NCBI RefSeq assembly: GCF_900103445.1
Contig: NZ_FNHS01000004.1
Location: 62,001 to 126,000, forward strand
Origin: Methylobacterium phyllostachyos
GTDB taxonomy: Bacteria; Pseudomonadota; Alphaproteobacteria; Rhizobiales; Beijerinckiaceae
DNA: 64,000 nucleotides
Reading direction: 5' to 3'
Below are positions 26,655 to 35,322 of the stretch, piece after piece. The translations under genes were made by a program, and so were the position numbers. Every line of letters begins with the position of its first letter. The stretch's first letter is position 1. Below the pieces are notes generated by a model that worked only from the letters and a program-made list of their open reading frames with translations, made no database searches and was not told where the DNA came from.

Positions 26655-27347
26655 TCAGAAATCCAGATCCGCGTAGTGGGCGGCCGGCGGCATGCCGGCG
26701 ACCCGGTCGGCGAGCAGGCCCCGGAACGAGGGCCGCGACTTGACCCGGGCGTACCAGTTCCGCGCCATCTCGTCCTCATCCCAGGGTACGTCCCCGAGAT
26801 AATCGACGCAGGAGAGGTGGGCGGCCGCCGCAAGATCGGCATAGGTCAGGTTGTCGCCCGCGATCCACCGGCGCCGGGCGATCAGATAGCCGATGTATTT
26901 GAGATGGTAGCGCACGTTCGACCGCGCCGCCCGGATCGCGTTCATGTCGGGCGGGCCGCCGCCCGCGTGGCTGGACATGAAGCGCTTCGAGATCTTCTCG
27001 TTGACGAGGTAGCCCGTCACCTCGGACTCGAACTTCACCAGGAACCAATCGAGCAGCCGGCGCACCTCAACCCGTTCCACCGTGTCATCCGGCAACAGGC
27101 GCCGCCCGGAGAGGCCGAGCCCGCGGGTCTCGTCGAGGTATTCGGCGATGACGCCCGCGCCGGGCACCACAAGGCCGTTCTGCTCCAGCAGCACGGGGGT
27201 GACGCCTGCCGGATTGATCAGCAGGAAGTCGTCCCGGCGCTCCCAGGGCCGTTCCTCGAACAGCGTCGGCTCCATGCCCATCTCGGCGAGCACGAGACGG
27301 ATGAACCGGGAATTCGCGCAGAAGGGGAAATGATAGAGGGTCGCCAT
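26655..27347 (-). CDS. Glutathione S-transferase family protein
   Basis: A 230-residue cytosolic protein. The thioredoxin-like N-terminal domain starts TLYHFPFCANSRFIRLVLAE and has the cis-Pro region GVTPVLLEQNGLVVPGAGV with the following AEYLDE; the all-helical C-terminal domain includes the conserved NLTYADLAAAAHLSCVDYLG. The FCANSR segment gives a Cys/Ser that could activate glutathione. Substrate unknown. It lies just upstream of queG on the same strand, with the stop at 26655-26657 meeting the possible CTG start of queG. Confidence 0.88.
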   Translation of the reverse strand: MATLYHFPFCANSRFIRLVLAEMGMEPTLFEERPWERRDDFLLINPAGVTPVLLEQNGLVVPGAGVIAEYLDETRGLGLSGRRLLPDDTVERVEVRRLLDWFLVKFESEVTGYLVNEKISKRFMSSHAGGGPPDMNAIRAARSNVRYHLKYIGYLIARRRWIAGDNLTYADLAAAAHLSCVDYLGDVPWDEDEMARNWYARVKSRPSFRGLLADRVAGMPPAAHYADLDF

Positions 27348-27599
27348 CGAGGCCGTGTGGGACGTTCGGTCGGGCAGCGCGGCCGGTCCCGCGCTCGTCG
27401 AGGATCCTGAAGCGCAGGTCTTCAGCGCGCAGGACTTCGGACCGAGCGTTATTGCCCGACCGTTGCCGAGCCCTTAACACGCGCAGCCGGTATCGGTAAC
27501 CGCCCGTCAATCCTGATAGGCCAACCCTCCGGCCAACCCTTCTGATAACGCGGCAAGCCCGGCATGGGCCGGCGCGCGCTCGCGGCACAAGGCGTCACG

Positions 27600-28403
27600 A
27601 TGGATCTGGCAAGCATCGGCAAGGCAGTGCTGCTCGCGCTGGTTGAGGGCGCGACCGAGTTCATCCCGGTTTCCTCTACGGGGCACCAACTGCTCGTCGG
27701 CCACTTCATCGGCTTCCACTCGCCCAACAACACCTTCGAGGTTCTGATCCAGCTCGGCGCGATCCTGGCGATCCTGGCGGTCTACTTCCACCGCCTCATT
27801 GCCATCGCCAAGGCTTGCCCCCACGACCCGCAGGCCCGCCGCTTCGTGCTCGGCATCCTCGTCGCATTCTTGCCCGCGGCAATCATCGGCGGCCTCTTCT
27901 CGAAGCTGATCAAGGCGTATCTGTTCAACCCGTGGATCGTCTGCGCGACCCTGGTGGCGGGCGGCCTGGTGCTGCTCGTCATCGACGACACCGATCTCAA
28001 GGTGCGCAAGAGAGACGTCTACGACTTCTCGCTGCCGATGGACCTGAAGATCGGCATCTTCCAATGTCTCGCCATGATCCCCGGCGTGTCGCGCTCCGGC
28101 GCCACCATCGTGGGCGCGATGCTGATGGGGGCCGACAAGCGCTCGGCCACCGAATTCTCGTTCTACCTCGCCATGCCCACCATGGCGGGCGCCTTCGCCA
28201 AGGACCTGCTGGACAATTACAAATACCTGTCGAGCAACGATGTCGGCCTGATCGTGATCGGCTTCATCGTCTCGTTCATCTCGGCGCTGTTCGTGGTGCG
28301 GGTGCTGCTGGACTACGTGTCCCGGCACGGCTTCTGGCTGTTCGCGTGGTGGCGGATCATCGTCGGGGCGCTGGGTTTTGCGGGTTTGATCATCTTCGGG
28401 TGA
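27600..28403 (+). CDS. uppP: Undecaprenyl-diphosphatase UppP (BacA)
   Basis: Membrane phosphatase of 267 residues that recycles undecaprenyl diphosphate for peptidoglycan and polysaccharide synthesis; its overproduction confers bacitracin resistance in known cases. Both active-site motifs are present: [17 protein letters not shown] (about residues 17-33) and [14 protein letters not shown] (about residues 160-173). Eight or so membrane helices fill the rest. The ATG at 27600 was chosen from homology; the frame opens 12 codons upstream. It is divergent from the GST and stands alone. Confidence 0.96.
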   Translation: MDLASIGKAVLLALVEGATEFIPVSSTGHQLLVGHFIGFHSPNNTFEVLIQLGAILAILAVYFHRLIAIAKACPHDPQARRFVLGILVAFLPAAIIGGLFSKLIKAYLFNPWIVCATLVAGGLVLLVIDDTDLKVRKRDVYDFSLPMDLKIGIFQCLAMIPGVSRSGATIVGAMLMGADKRSATEFSFYLAMPTMAGAFAKDLLDNYKYLSSNDVGLIVIGFIVSFISALFVVRVLLDYVSRHGFWLFAWWRIIVGALGFAGLIIFG

Positions 28404-28708
28404 ACTGAGCATCCGTTCGCCCCCGGTAGGGCTTGGCGGATCAACACATCTCGGTTGAGAAATATGCACGAACGGCACCGCGTCTCCCCATCCCCTCTGC
28501 GGGGAAGGGAGGCGCGGTTCCAGAGCGCGATATGTGAATGTCGCTGCACAGCGGCTCGAGACTCGGCAGCAAGACTCCGCGTCCTTCAAAACCCGCTCAC
28601 GCAGAGCTCAAGCTTTCCTCAACCATCGGGCGATTGCCAGCGGCAGAACGGCATGCGAGGCAATCCCGTGAAAGCGGCGCACAAGACGCCGCGTTCTGGG
28701 ACGCTCCG
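28404..28708. other. Gap before mutA with half a REP-like palindrome
   Basis: About 305 bases. It contains tccccatcccctctgcggggaaggga (about 28487-28512), a single arm like those of the paired repeat at 39.7 kb. The frame of mutA is open back to 28538, but that part does not resemble the family start, so it is treated as noncoding. Confidence 0.5.
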
Positions 28709-30598
28709 ATGGAAGACAGACCGCTCGCCGACCTTTTCGAGCCCGCAGACCGGGCGCGGTGGCTCGGCCTCGTCGAGGGCGTCCTCATGGGGGCCGATTT
28801 CGAGAAGCGGCTGGTCTCTCGGACGGCGGACGGCCTGCGGATCGAACCGCTCTATGGCCCGGCCGAACCGGCCGCTCAGCCAATGCGCGAGCCGGGGCCC
28901 TGGCGGATCGCCCAGCGGGTGGATCACCTGGATGTCGCCGCCGCCAATGCCCAGGTGCTGACCGATCTCGAAGGTGGCGCGGACGCCCTCGTCCTGGCCT
29001 TCGCCGGTGCCCCCGGCGCCCGGGGCTACGGTCTGAACGTCGCGAGCGTCGAGGATCTCGATGCCGCGCTGAAAGGCGTGATGCTGCCCCTGATCAACCT
29101 GCGCCTCGATGCCGGCGGCCGGGGACTGGAGGTGGCTCAGTTCGTGAAGGCACTGGCGGAGCGGCGGGGCGAGGATCTGTCGAGCTACGACATCGACCTG
29201 GGGATCGATCCTGTCGGCGTGCTGGCGGCGACCGGGAGCCTGGGCGCCGTGTGGAGCGAGATCGCCCCGCGGCTGGCCGGCACGGCGGCGGAACTGGAGG
29301 CCGCGGGCTTCACCGGCCGGGTCTTCCTCGCCGATGGCCGCCCGTATCACGAGGCCGGTGCTGGCGAGGCGGCTGAACTCGGTGCCGCGCTCGCCACGGC
29401 GCTGGCCTATCTCCGCGCCCTGGAGGCTGCCGGTCACAATCTGGAGTCGGCCCGCTCCCGCATCGCGGTGCTGCTGGCGGCCGACGCGGACGAGTTCGTC
29501 ACCGTGGCGAAGTTCCGGGCCATGCGCCGCCTCTGGACGCGGGTCGAGCAGGCCTGCGGACTGGAGCCGAAGCCGCTGCGGCTCCACGCCGAGACAGCGT
29601 GGCGGATGATGACCCAGCGCGACCCGTTCGTGAACATCCTCCGTACCGGCATGGCGGCGGCCTCGGCCGGGATGGGCGGCGCCGACAGCGTCGCGGTCCT
29701 GCCCTACACCCAGGCGCTCGGCCTGCCCGACGCCTTCGCCCGGCGCGTGGCCCGCAACAGCCAGATCGTGCTGATCGAGGAATCGCACCTTGCCCGCGTC
29801 AGCGACCCTGCGGCAGGTGCGGGTGGTTTCGAGGCGCTGACGGCGGACATCGCCGAGGCCGCCTGGGCAGCGTTCCAGGCGATCGAGGCCGAGGGCGGCA
29901 TCGTCGCCTCCTTGAGCGTCGGCAAGCTGCAGCGGCGGATCGAGGTGGTCCGCGAGGCGCGCACAAAGGCCGTGGCAACCCGCCGCGAAGCCCTCACCGG
30001 CGCCAGCGAGTTCCCGAACCTCGCCGAGAAGCCGGTCGCGGTGCTCGACGTGCCGCGGTCCAATGTGCCGCGGGGGGCGAATTTCGGCCCTGGTTCAACG
30101 GTCGCCTGCGATGCCCTGCCGTCGCAGCGCCTCGCCGAACCGTTCGAGGCGCTGCGCGATGCCTCGGATGCCTATCACGCCAAGACCGGGCGACGGCCGG
30201 TCGTCTTCCTCGCCAATCTCGGAGGCGTGGCGGCGTTCAACGCCCGGGCGACCTTCGCGGCCAACGCCTTCGCGGCCGGCGGAATCGAGGCTCTGTCGAA
30301 TGACGGTTTTTCGGATGCCGAGGCTGCGGCAACCGCGTTCCGCGAGTCGGGCGCCGCGCTCGCCTGCATCTGCTCCACCGACGCAATCTATGCCGAGCGC
30401 GCTGTCGAAACCGCGGAGGCGCTGGCCCGGGTTGGTGCCGGGATCATCTATCTGGCCGGCAAACCCGCCGACCTCGCCGAGCCGCTGAAGCAAGCGGGCG
30501 TGCAGGCCTTCCTGCACGTCGGCTGCGACCTGCTCACCCTACTCAACGGAGCTCTACGTGCGGCCATGCGACTGCCGTCGCCGCAGCGTACCTCCTGA
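28709..30598 (+). CDS. mutA: Methylmalonyl-CoA mutase small (beta) subunit
   Basis: Non-catalytic chain of the B12-dependent mutase that interconverts methylmalonyl-CoA and succinyl-CoA; in methylotrophs it serves the ethylmalonyl-CoA/propionyl-CoA route. The 629-residue product has the MutA start LADLFEPADRARWLGLVEGVL, a TIM-barrel region with PLYGPAEPAAQPMREPG, then VNILRTGMAAASAGMGGADSVAVLPYT and RVARNSQIVLIEESHLARVSDPAAGAGGF. The C-terminal B12-like domain (FLANLGGVAAFNARATFAA) lacks the DxHxxG cobalamin motif, as expected for the small subunit. The large subunit mutB does not follow here. Confidence 0.93.
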   Translation: MEDRPLADLFEPADRARWLGLVEGVLMGADFEKRLVSRTADGLRIEPLYGPAEPAAQPMREPGPWRIAQRVDHLDVAAANAQVLTDLEGGADALVLAFAGAPGARGYGLNVASVEDLDAALKGVMLPLINLRLDAGGRGLEVAQFVKALAERRGEDLSSYDIDLGIDPVGVLAATGSLGAVWSEIAPRLAGTAAELEAAGFTGRVFLADGRPYHEAGAGEAAELGAALATALAYLRALEAAGHNLESARSRIAVLLAADADEFVTVAKFRAMRRLWTRVEQACGLEPKPLRLHAETAWRMMTQRDPFVNILRTGMAAASAGMGGADSVAVLPYTQALGLPDAFARRVARNSQIVLIEESHLARVSDPAAGAGGFEALTADIAEAAWAAFQAIEAEGGIVASLSVGKLQRRIEVVREARTKAVATRREALTGASEFPNLAEKPVAVLDVPRSNVPRGANFGPGSTVACDALPSQRLAEPFEALRDASDAYHAKTGRRPVVFLANLGGVAAFNARATFAANAFAAGGIEALSNDGFSDAEAAATAFRESGAALACICSTDAIYAERAVETAEALARVGAGIIYLAGKPADLAEPLKQAGVQAFLHVGCDLLTLLNGALRAAMRLPSPQRTS

Positions 30599-31125
30599 CG
30601 CCATCCTCCCGCGAACCGAAACCGCAGGACGCGCCCGATCGCCGCCGCCCCTCGGCGGCACTGTTCCGGGATCCGCGTGTTCGCATTAAGCGCTGCCCCA
30701 ACCCCTACGACGGGACGTGCAGCAGCGTCAGGATGAGCGAATCGGACCGCCGCGATCGGGCTGACCGCTATTTCAGCCGAATCGTGCATGGGTGGCGGAC
30801 TTGATCGGAACGGCCGTCACGACGCACCGCCGCGTCACCGAGAATGGCGCCGTCCGCGGCTCGCCCGCGAACGGCACCGCAGCCGCCGCTGCGCGCGAGC
30901 GACTGGGCCGGGCCGGATTGGGTAACGGCACCCGGGGCGCCTTCGGCACGCGCAAATGCCGGGGCGCTGGACCACGAAGCACCGCAGCTGAGGCTGCGAC
31001 CTCGTGTCATGGAACGAACGGGCCTCCGTCTGAAAACCACCCCGGACGATCCATCGTCAGCCCCGTTCCCGACGCAATCATGAGGGAATGCTGAACACGG
31101 TTCGGATCCCCGACGAGGCCGCCGC
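30599..31125. other. 527-base gap between mutA and a secreted-protein gene
   Basis: GC-rich sequence with overlapping open frames on both strands (for example 30792-31094 plus and 30768-31127 minus) that lack any recognisable motif or good ribosome site. I see no convincing gene, terminator or RNA structure here. A small unrecognised gene cannot be excluded. Confidence 0.4.
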
Positions 31126-31572
31126 ATGAAAACTTCGATCCTCGCGTCCCTCTCCGTCCTCGCGCTCGTTTCGACGGCGCAAGCACGGCCCCACCGGCAC
31201 CCAGTCGTGCCGGCGGTGAATCAGGCCGAGGCCGAAAAGGTGTTGGCCCCGCTCCGGCAAGCCGCGACGGCGTGTTTCGCCGATACGGTCCTGTCGAATC
31301 CGAAAGCCACCGCCGAGGCGCGCGCCGGCCGCTGGTACGAAGCGGTGGGCATTACGGGCTTCCTCTGCCGTCCGGAGGTCGCCGCGATGATCCAGGCGCA
31401 CGACCGGATCTACGGGGCGAAGACCGGCGAACGCTACTTCAAGACCGCCTATGCCAAGCACCTCGACCAGCAGCTGGCCGAGCGGCTTCAACCGGTGCTG
31501 GCCCACAAAACCGTCGCCAGCGCCGAGCCGCCGCCCGAGAAGACCACCGACGACAGCGCGGCGGGCAACTGA
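31126..31572 (+). CDS. Small exported protein of unknown function
   Basis: A 148-residue protein with a clear Sec signal peptide (MKTSILASLSVLALVSTAQA, then RP), so probably periplasmic or secreted. The mature part is helical, with two cysteines (residues about 50 and 85: ATACFADT and GFLCRPE) that could form a disulfide, and a polar tail SAEPPPEKTTDDSAAGN. I do not recognise a family. The following GST gene starts 31 bases later on the same strand, so they may be co-transcribed. Confidence 0.7.
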   Translation: MKTSILASLSVLALVSTAQARPHRHPVVPAVNQAEAEKVLAPLRQAATACFADTVLSNPKATAEARAGRWYEAVGITGFLCRPEVAAMIQAHDRIYGAKTGERYFKTAYAKHLDQQLAERLQPVLAHKTVASAEPPPEKTTDDSAAGN

Positions 31573-31603
31573 GCCGGTCGCGCGGGCCGGGCACCGGCCG
31601 GCG

Positions 31604-32323
31604 ATGACCTACGAGCTTCACTACTGGCCGATGATCCAGGGGCGCGGCGAGTTCGTCCGCCTTGCCCTTGAGGAGGCCGGCGCCGACTACGTCGACGTCG
31701 CCCGCGAGGACGACGACGCAGGCGGCATCGGCCCGATGCTCGATCGCCTGTCTGACCCGGCAAACGGCCGGCCGCCCTTCGCGCCGCCCTTCCTGCGCGA
31801 CGGCGATCTCGTCATCGGACAGAGCGCCGCGATCCTGCTCCATCTCGGCCCGCGCCTGGGACTCGCCGGGACTTCGGAGGCCGACCGGATCTGGACGCAT
31901 CAGCTCCAGCTCACCATCGCGGATGCCGTGGACGAGGTGCACGACACCCATCATCCGCTTGGCGTCGACCTGTACTACGCCGACCAGAAGCCCGAGGCCC
32001 TGCGTCGGGCCTTGGGGTTCCGGCAGACCCGGATGCCTAAGTTCCTGGAATATTTCGAGCGTGTCCTCGTGGCCAACGGCGGTGAGCGACTGGTCGGCGC
32101 CGACCGGACCTACGCGGACCTCTCCCTGTTCCAGCTTGTGGACGGGCTGCACTACGCCTTCCCGAGGGCCACCGCTGCGGCGCTACAGGCTGCGCCGCAT
32201 GTGGAACGGCTGCACGACGCCGTCGCGCGGCGCCCCCGGATCGCAGCCTATCTGGCGAGCGCGCGGCGGGTGCCGTTCAACGAGGACGGGATCTTTCGGC
32301 GCTATCCCGAGCTCGACGGCTGA
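31604..32323 (+). CDS. Glutathione S-transferase family protein
   Basis: A 239-residue protein with a sigma/GST-like start, YELHYWPMIQGRGEFVRLAL, where the first Tyr is the likely glutathione-activating residue, and PFAPPFLRDGDLVIGQSAAIL giving the cis-Pro and Ser-binding loop. The helical C-terminal domain has ADRTYADLSLFQLVDGLHYAF. The ATG at 31604 was chosen; the longer frame runs back into the secreted-protein gene. The substrate is unknown. It converges with ybaB, with seven bases between stop codons. Confidence 0.85.
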   Translation: MTYELHYWPMIQGRGEFVRLALEEAGADYVDVAREDDDAGGIGPMLDRLSDPANGRPPFAPPFLRDGDLVIGQSAAILLHLGPRLGLAGTSEADRIWTHQLQLTIADAVDEVHDTHHPLGVDLYYADQKPEALRRALGFRQTRMPKFLEYFERVLVANGGERLVGADRTYADLSLFQLVDGLHYAFPRATAAALQAAPHVERLHDAVARRPRIAAYLASARRVPFNEDGIFRRYPELDG

Positions 32324-32330
32324 AGGCCGC

Positions 32331-32654
32331 TCAGAACGGCAGCTTCATCCCAGGCGGCAGGGGCAGCCCCTTCGTCAGCTCGGCCATATGCTCCTGCATC
32401 GTCGCCTCCGCCTTCCCGCGGGCGTCGTTACAGGCGGCCACGATCAGATCCTCCAGGATCTCACGTTCGTCCGCCACCATCAGGGACGGATCGATCGTGA
32501 TCCCCTTCATGTGACCTTTGGCCGTCATGGTGACCCGAACCGAGCCGCCACCGGAGGCCCCGGCGACTTCGATCTGGTCCATTTCGGTTTGCAGGTTGGC
32601 CATCTTCTCCTGCATGGCCTGGGCCTGCTTCATGATGCCCATCAGGTCACGCAT
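32331..32654 (-). CDS. ybaB: YbaB/EbfC nucleoid-associated protein
   Basis: A 107-residue DNA-binding protein of the YbaB/EbfC family, matching in length and pattern: MGIMKQAQAMQEKMANLQTE, the Gly-rich VAGASGGGSVRVTMTAKG, ITIDPSLMVADEREILEDLI and a final GLPLPPGMKLPF. Such proteins form dimers with tweezer-like ends and often sit between dnaX and recR. Here dnaX is directly upstream (72 bases) but recR is about 9 kb away on the other strand. Confidence 0.94.
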   Translation of the reverse strand: MRDLMGIMKQAQAMQEKMANLQTEMDQIEVAGASGGGSVRVTMTAKGHMKGITIDPSLMVADEREILEDLIVAACNDARGKAEATMQEHMAELTKGLPLPPGMKLPF

Positions 32655-32726
32655 CGGAACTCTCCTGTTCTGTCGTCATCTGATCTGGGTACGAGCCGGC
32701 CCGCAATCCACGGCTCGGCCGATGCC

Positions 32727-34589
32727 TCAGCGGTCGTCGTCCTCGGCCTCGTCCACCCGGCCCGCGTCGCCTTCACCGAGGATTTCCTGCTCGGCGGTGG
32801 GCAGCGCCTCGGCGGCGGTCTCGCGCACATCGACGATCTCGGCGCCGGGAAAGCGCGTCAGCACCTCGCGCACGAATGGATCGGCGGCGGCGTTCTCCCG
32901 GCGGGTCTCAACGACCGCCCGGGCGGTCGCGTCGAGAGTCGGCGCACCCTCCTCCTTGGAGAGGGCGACAGACCAGCGCCGTCCGGTCCAGCGTTCGATC
33001 GCCGCCGCAAGGTCGGTGGCGAGGCTCGCCCGGCCGCCCTGGGCGAGGCGGAACTCGATCCGCCCCTCCTCGAAGCGCACCAGATGGACATCCCGTTCAA
33101 GGGCCGTCCGCAGCAGGATGTCCCGATTGGCATCCGCCAGGGCAATCAGATCCTCGAACCGGCCAAGCCGCGGCGTCGGCGGTGCGACTGGGATTGGCCG
33201 TGGCGCGGGCGCGGCCATAACCACCGGGGCGGCGGTCGGGATCGACTCAGCCGGCATTGTACGAGGCGCGGCAGCCAACGCCGCCGAACCGCCGCCGCGC
33301 AGATCCGGGATCGGCGGCAGCGGGGGGCGCCCCGTCGGCACGGGTTCGCCGGCCGGCTCGGCAGCGGCCTCGGCCTTCAGCTGGCGCAGCGCCTCGTCCG
33401 GCGTCGGCAGGTCGGCCGCGTAGGCGAGGCGCACGATCGCCATTTCAGCCGCCGCCAGCGGACGCGGCGCGGCCTGCACCTCGGGGATCGCCTTGAGCAG
33501 GATCTGCCACGCCCGCGACAGGGCGCGAATCGAGAGCTTTTCCGCGAACTGGCTGCCGCGGACCCGCTCGGTCTCACTGAGCGTCGGGTCCTGGGCGGCT
33601 TCGGGCACCACCTTCAGCCGCGTCACGAGATGCGTGAAGGCCGCGAGATCCGAAAGCACCACCGACGGGTCGGCGCCCGCGTCGTACTGCGCCCGCAACT
33701 CCGAAAAGGCCGCTGGAACGGAGCCACGCATCACGGCCTCGAACAGGTCGAGGATCCGGGCACGGTCGGCCAGTCCCAGCATGTCACGCACGCTCTGGGC
33801 CGTCACCGCACCCGCGCCATGCGCGATCGCCTGATCGAGCAGCGAGAGCGCGTCGCGCACGGACCCCTCGGCGGCGCGCACGATGGCGCCCAACGCCTCG
33901 TCCTCGGCCTCGACCCGCTCGGCCGCACAGACCTTGGCGAGGTGGGCATGGAGCACCGGTGCCTCGACCCGGCGCAGGTCGAACCGCTGGCAGCGGGACA
34001 GGATCGTCACCGGGACCTTGCGGATCTCCGTGGTGGCGAACACGAACTTGGCGTGGGGCGGCGGCTCCTCCAGCGTCTTCAGGAAGGCGTTGAACGCCTT
34101 CTCGGACAGCATGTGGACCTCGTCGACGATGTAGACCTTGTAGCGCGCCGAGACCGGCCCGTAGCGGATGCCGTCGATGATCGCCCGCACGTCATCGATG
34201 CCGGTATGCGAGGCGGCATCCATCTCCAGCACATCCATGTGCCGGGACTCCATGATCGCCGCGCAGTGCAGGCCGAGTTCCGGCATCGACACGGTCGGGC
34301 CGGTATCGGGCCGGCCGGCCAGCGCGTAGTTGAGGCCCCGCGCGAGGATGCGCGCCGTCGTGGTCTTGCCGACGCCGCGCACGCCCGTAAGCATCCAGGC
34401 CTGCGGGATACGGTTGGCCGCGAACCCGTTGGCGAGGGTGCGGACCATCGCCTCCTGGCCGATCAGGTCGCCGAAATGGGTGGGGCGGTATTTGCGCGCG
34501 AGGACCCGATAGGGCGTCGCCGCGGCCGGGGGCGCTGGAAACCCGGGCAGGCCCGGCTCGTCGTCAGGCGTGCCGGTCGAAGCGTCCAT
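32727..34589 (-). CDS. dnaX: DNA polymerase III gamma/tau subunit DnaX
   Basis: Clamp-loader ATPase of 620 residues. It has YRVLARKYRPTHFGDLIGQE, Walker A GVRGVGKTTTARIL (about residue 69), VDEVHMLSEKAFNAFLKTLEEPP with Walker B, the sensor KVPVTILSRCQRFDLRR, and a C-terminal tau-like region after a proline/alanine-rich linker (about residues 405-460). The usual four-cysteine zinc module is reduced to a single HCAAI cysteine. The SRP RNA gene lies immediately upstream in the same direction; ybaB follows. Confidence 0.95.
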   Translation of the reverse strand: MDASTGTPDDEPGLPGFPAPPAAATPYRVLARKYRPTHFGDLIGQEAMVRTLANGFAANRIPQAWMLTGVRGVGKTTTARILARGLNYALAGRPDTGPTVSMPELGLHCAAIMESRHMDVLEMDAASHTGIDDVRAIIDGIRYGPVSARYKVYIVDEVHMLSEKAFNAFLKTLEEPPPHAKFVFATTEIRKVPVTILSRCQRFDLRRVEAPVLHAHLAKVCAAERVEAEDEALGAIVRAAEGSVRDALSLLDQAIAHGAGAVTAQSVRDMLGLADRARILDLFEAVMRGSVPAAFSELRAQYDAGADPSVVLSDLAAFTHLVTRLKVVPEAAQDPTLSETERVRGSQFAEKLSIRALSRAWQILLKAIPEVQAAPRPLAAAEMAIVRLAYAADLPTPDEALRQLKAEAAAEPAGEPVPTGRPPLPPIPDLRGGGSAALAAAPRTMPAESIPTAAPVVMAAPAPRPIPVAPPTPRLGRFEDLIALADANRDILLRTALERDVHLVRFEEGRIEFRLAQGGRASLATDLAAAIERWTGRRWSVALSKEEGAPTLDATARAVVETRRENAAADPFVREVLTRFPGAEIVDVRETAAEALPTAEQEILGEGDAGRVDEAEDDDR

Positions 34590-34629
34590 GCCGGGTCGGG
34601 ATCGGGCTGCCGCGCGCTAGGAATGAGGT

Positions 34630-34723
34630 GGGAGGCTGGACGAAGACCCGCTCGGTCTCGTTAGGGCTGCTTCCTTCCGGACCTGACCCGGTTGGCGAGT
34701 GAAACGTCCCTCGCCAACCCCCC
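34630..34723 (-). ncRNA. ffs: Signal recognition particle 4.5S RNA
   Basis: Read on the minus strand, the sequence contains the universal SRP RNA domain IV core ggtcaggtccggaaggaag then cagccc, with the GGAA-type tetraloop, flanked by gttggcgagggacg on the 5' side and cgtccagcctccc on the 3' side, which pair to close a single long hairpin of about 94 bases. It partners Ffh in membrane protein targeting. Ends are estimated from the promoter and from stem pairing. It is 40 bases upstream of dnaX. Confidence 0.93.
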
Positions 34724-34729
34724 GCCGGC

Positions 34730-34758
34730 TATATGGCCGGGCCTCGCTCCGAACGCAA
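34730..34758 (-). promoter_or_regulatory. Promoter of the SRP RNA gene
   Basis: Minus strand: -35 TTGCGT (34753-34758), exactly 17 bases, then -10 CATATA (34730-34735); the predicted start is at the run of G near 34723, which agrees with the 5' end of the SRP RNA stem. Confidence 0.65.
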
Positions 34759-34778
34759 GCGTTGCCTCTTCCCCTTGC

Positions 34779-35039
34779 CTACTCGGCCTTGCGCTTGACG
34801 ATGGCCAGGGTCTTCGGATCGAGCTTCAGGTCGAATTTCTTGCCGCTGGCATCAATGGCGTCGTCCACCTCGATCATCCCGTCGTCGAGTTCGATCTCCT
34901 CCCACTTGGTGAAGCCCTCCTGCTTCAGCATGGCCTCGACCTTGGCCTGCTGATCGGGCGGGAGTTTTTCGTCGGCGTGGGCGGCCGGGCCGAAGCCGAC
35001 GAGGAATACGAGGGAGAGGAAGAAGGGGGCAAGGCGCAT
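34779..35039 (-). CDS. Small exported PepSY-like protein
   Basis: An 86-residue protein with a signal peptide (MRLAPFFLSLVFLVGFGPAAHA, then DEK). The mature part has the PepSY shape: KVEAMLKQEGFTKWEEIELDDGMIEVDDAIDASGKKFDLKLDPKTL, where an exposed helix leads to a strand pair typical of PepSY-like domains that bind or inhibit peptidases or modify ligands. Role unknown. The ATG at 35039 fits the signal peptide; the frame extends 14 codons upstream. It is the last normal-GC gene before the AT-rich insert. Confidence 0.75.
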   Translation of the reverse strand: MRLAPFFLSLVFLVGFGPAAHADEKLPPDQQAKVEAMLKQEGFTKWEEIELDDGMIEVDDAIDASGKKFDLKLDPKTLAIVKRKAE

Positions 35040-35246
35040 GCCTGTCTCCAATTCGGCAACTGTCGCCGGTTTCGAACACACTTCTGCGCTTCGGGTTCCG
35101 CCGTCAATTCGACGGCATCGAACTATTCAGCCGCTAAAGCTGTGGACGCCCGCGACCGATTGTATGGGTCCGCAGCCGCAAAAAGTATTGTTTTATTGAA
35201 ATTTCGCGATTTACGGCAGGCTCGCAGTTAGCAACGTATCTTTAGA

Positions 35247-35274
35247 GTTGCATTTCAGGGAACAAATATGCAAC
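35247..35274. promoter_or_regulatory. Inverted repeat upstream of the ParA-type gene
   Basis: Arms gttgcat (35247-35253) and atgcaac (35268-35274), a perfect 7-bp inverted repeat with 14 bases between and centres 21 bases apart, that is two helix turns. It lies 48 bases upstream of the gene, where an autoregulatory operator or a partition-type site would be expected. Confidence 0.45.
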
Positions 35275-35322
35275 ATTGGTCGCCCCACGTTGATCTGACG
35301 CGTGAGCAGGCGAGGAAGCAAA

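Noticed and set aside
28538-28708. N-terminal extension of mutA
   Set aside because: The 57 codons are polar and unlike the MutA start, and the region adjoins a repeat arm; the ATG at 28709 fits the family length.
30768-31127. Possible small gene on either strand in the mutA downstream gap
   Set aside because: No ribosome site, no recognisable motif and both strands are equally open, as happens by chance at this GC content.
31662-34664. 1000-codon plus-strand open frame over the GST, ybaB and dnaX
   Set aside because: Antisense to ybaB and dnaX, low-complexity Arg/Gly-rich product without motifs; the annotated genes explain the region.
35302-35322. GTG start for the ParA-type gene
   Set aside because: The ATG at 35323 has a well-spaced aggaag ribosome site and puts Walker A at the usual distance from the N-terminus.
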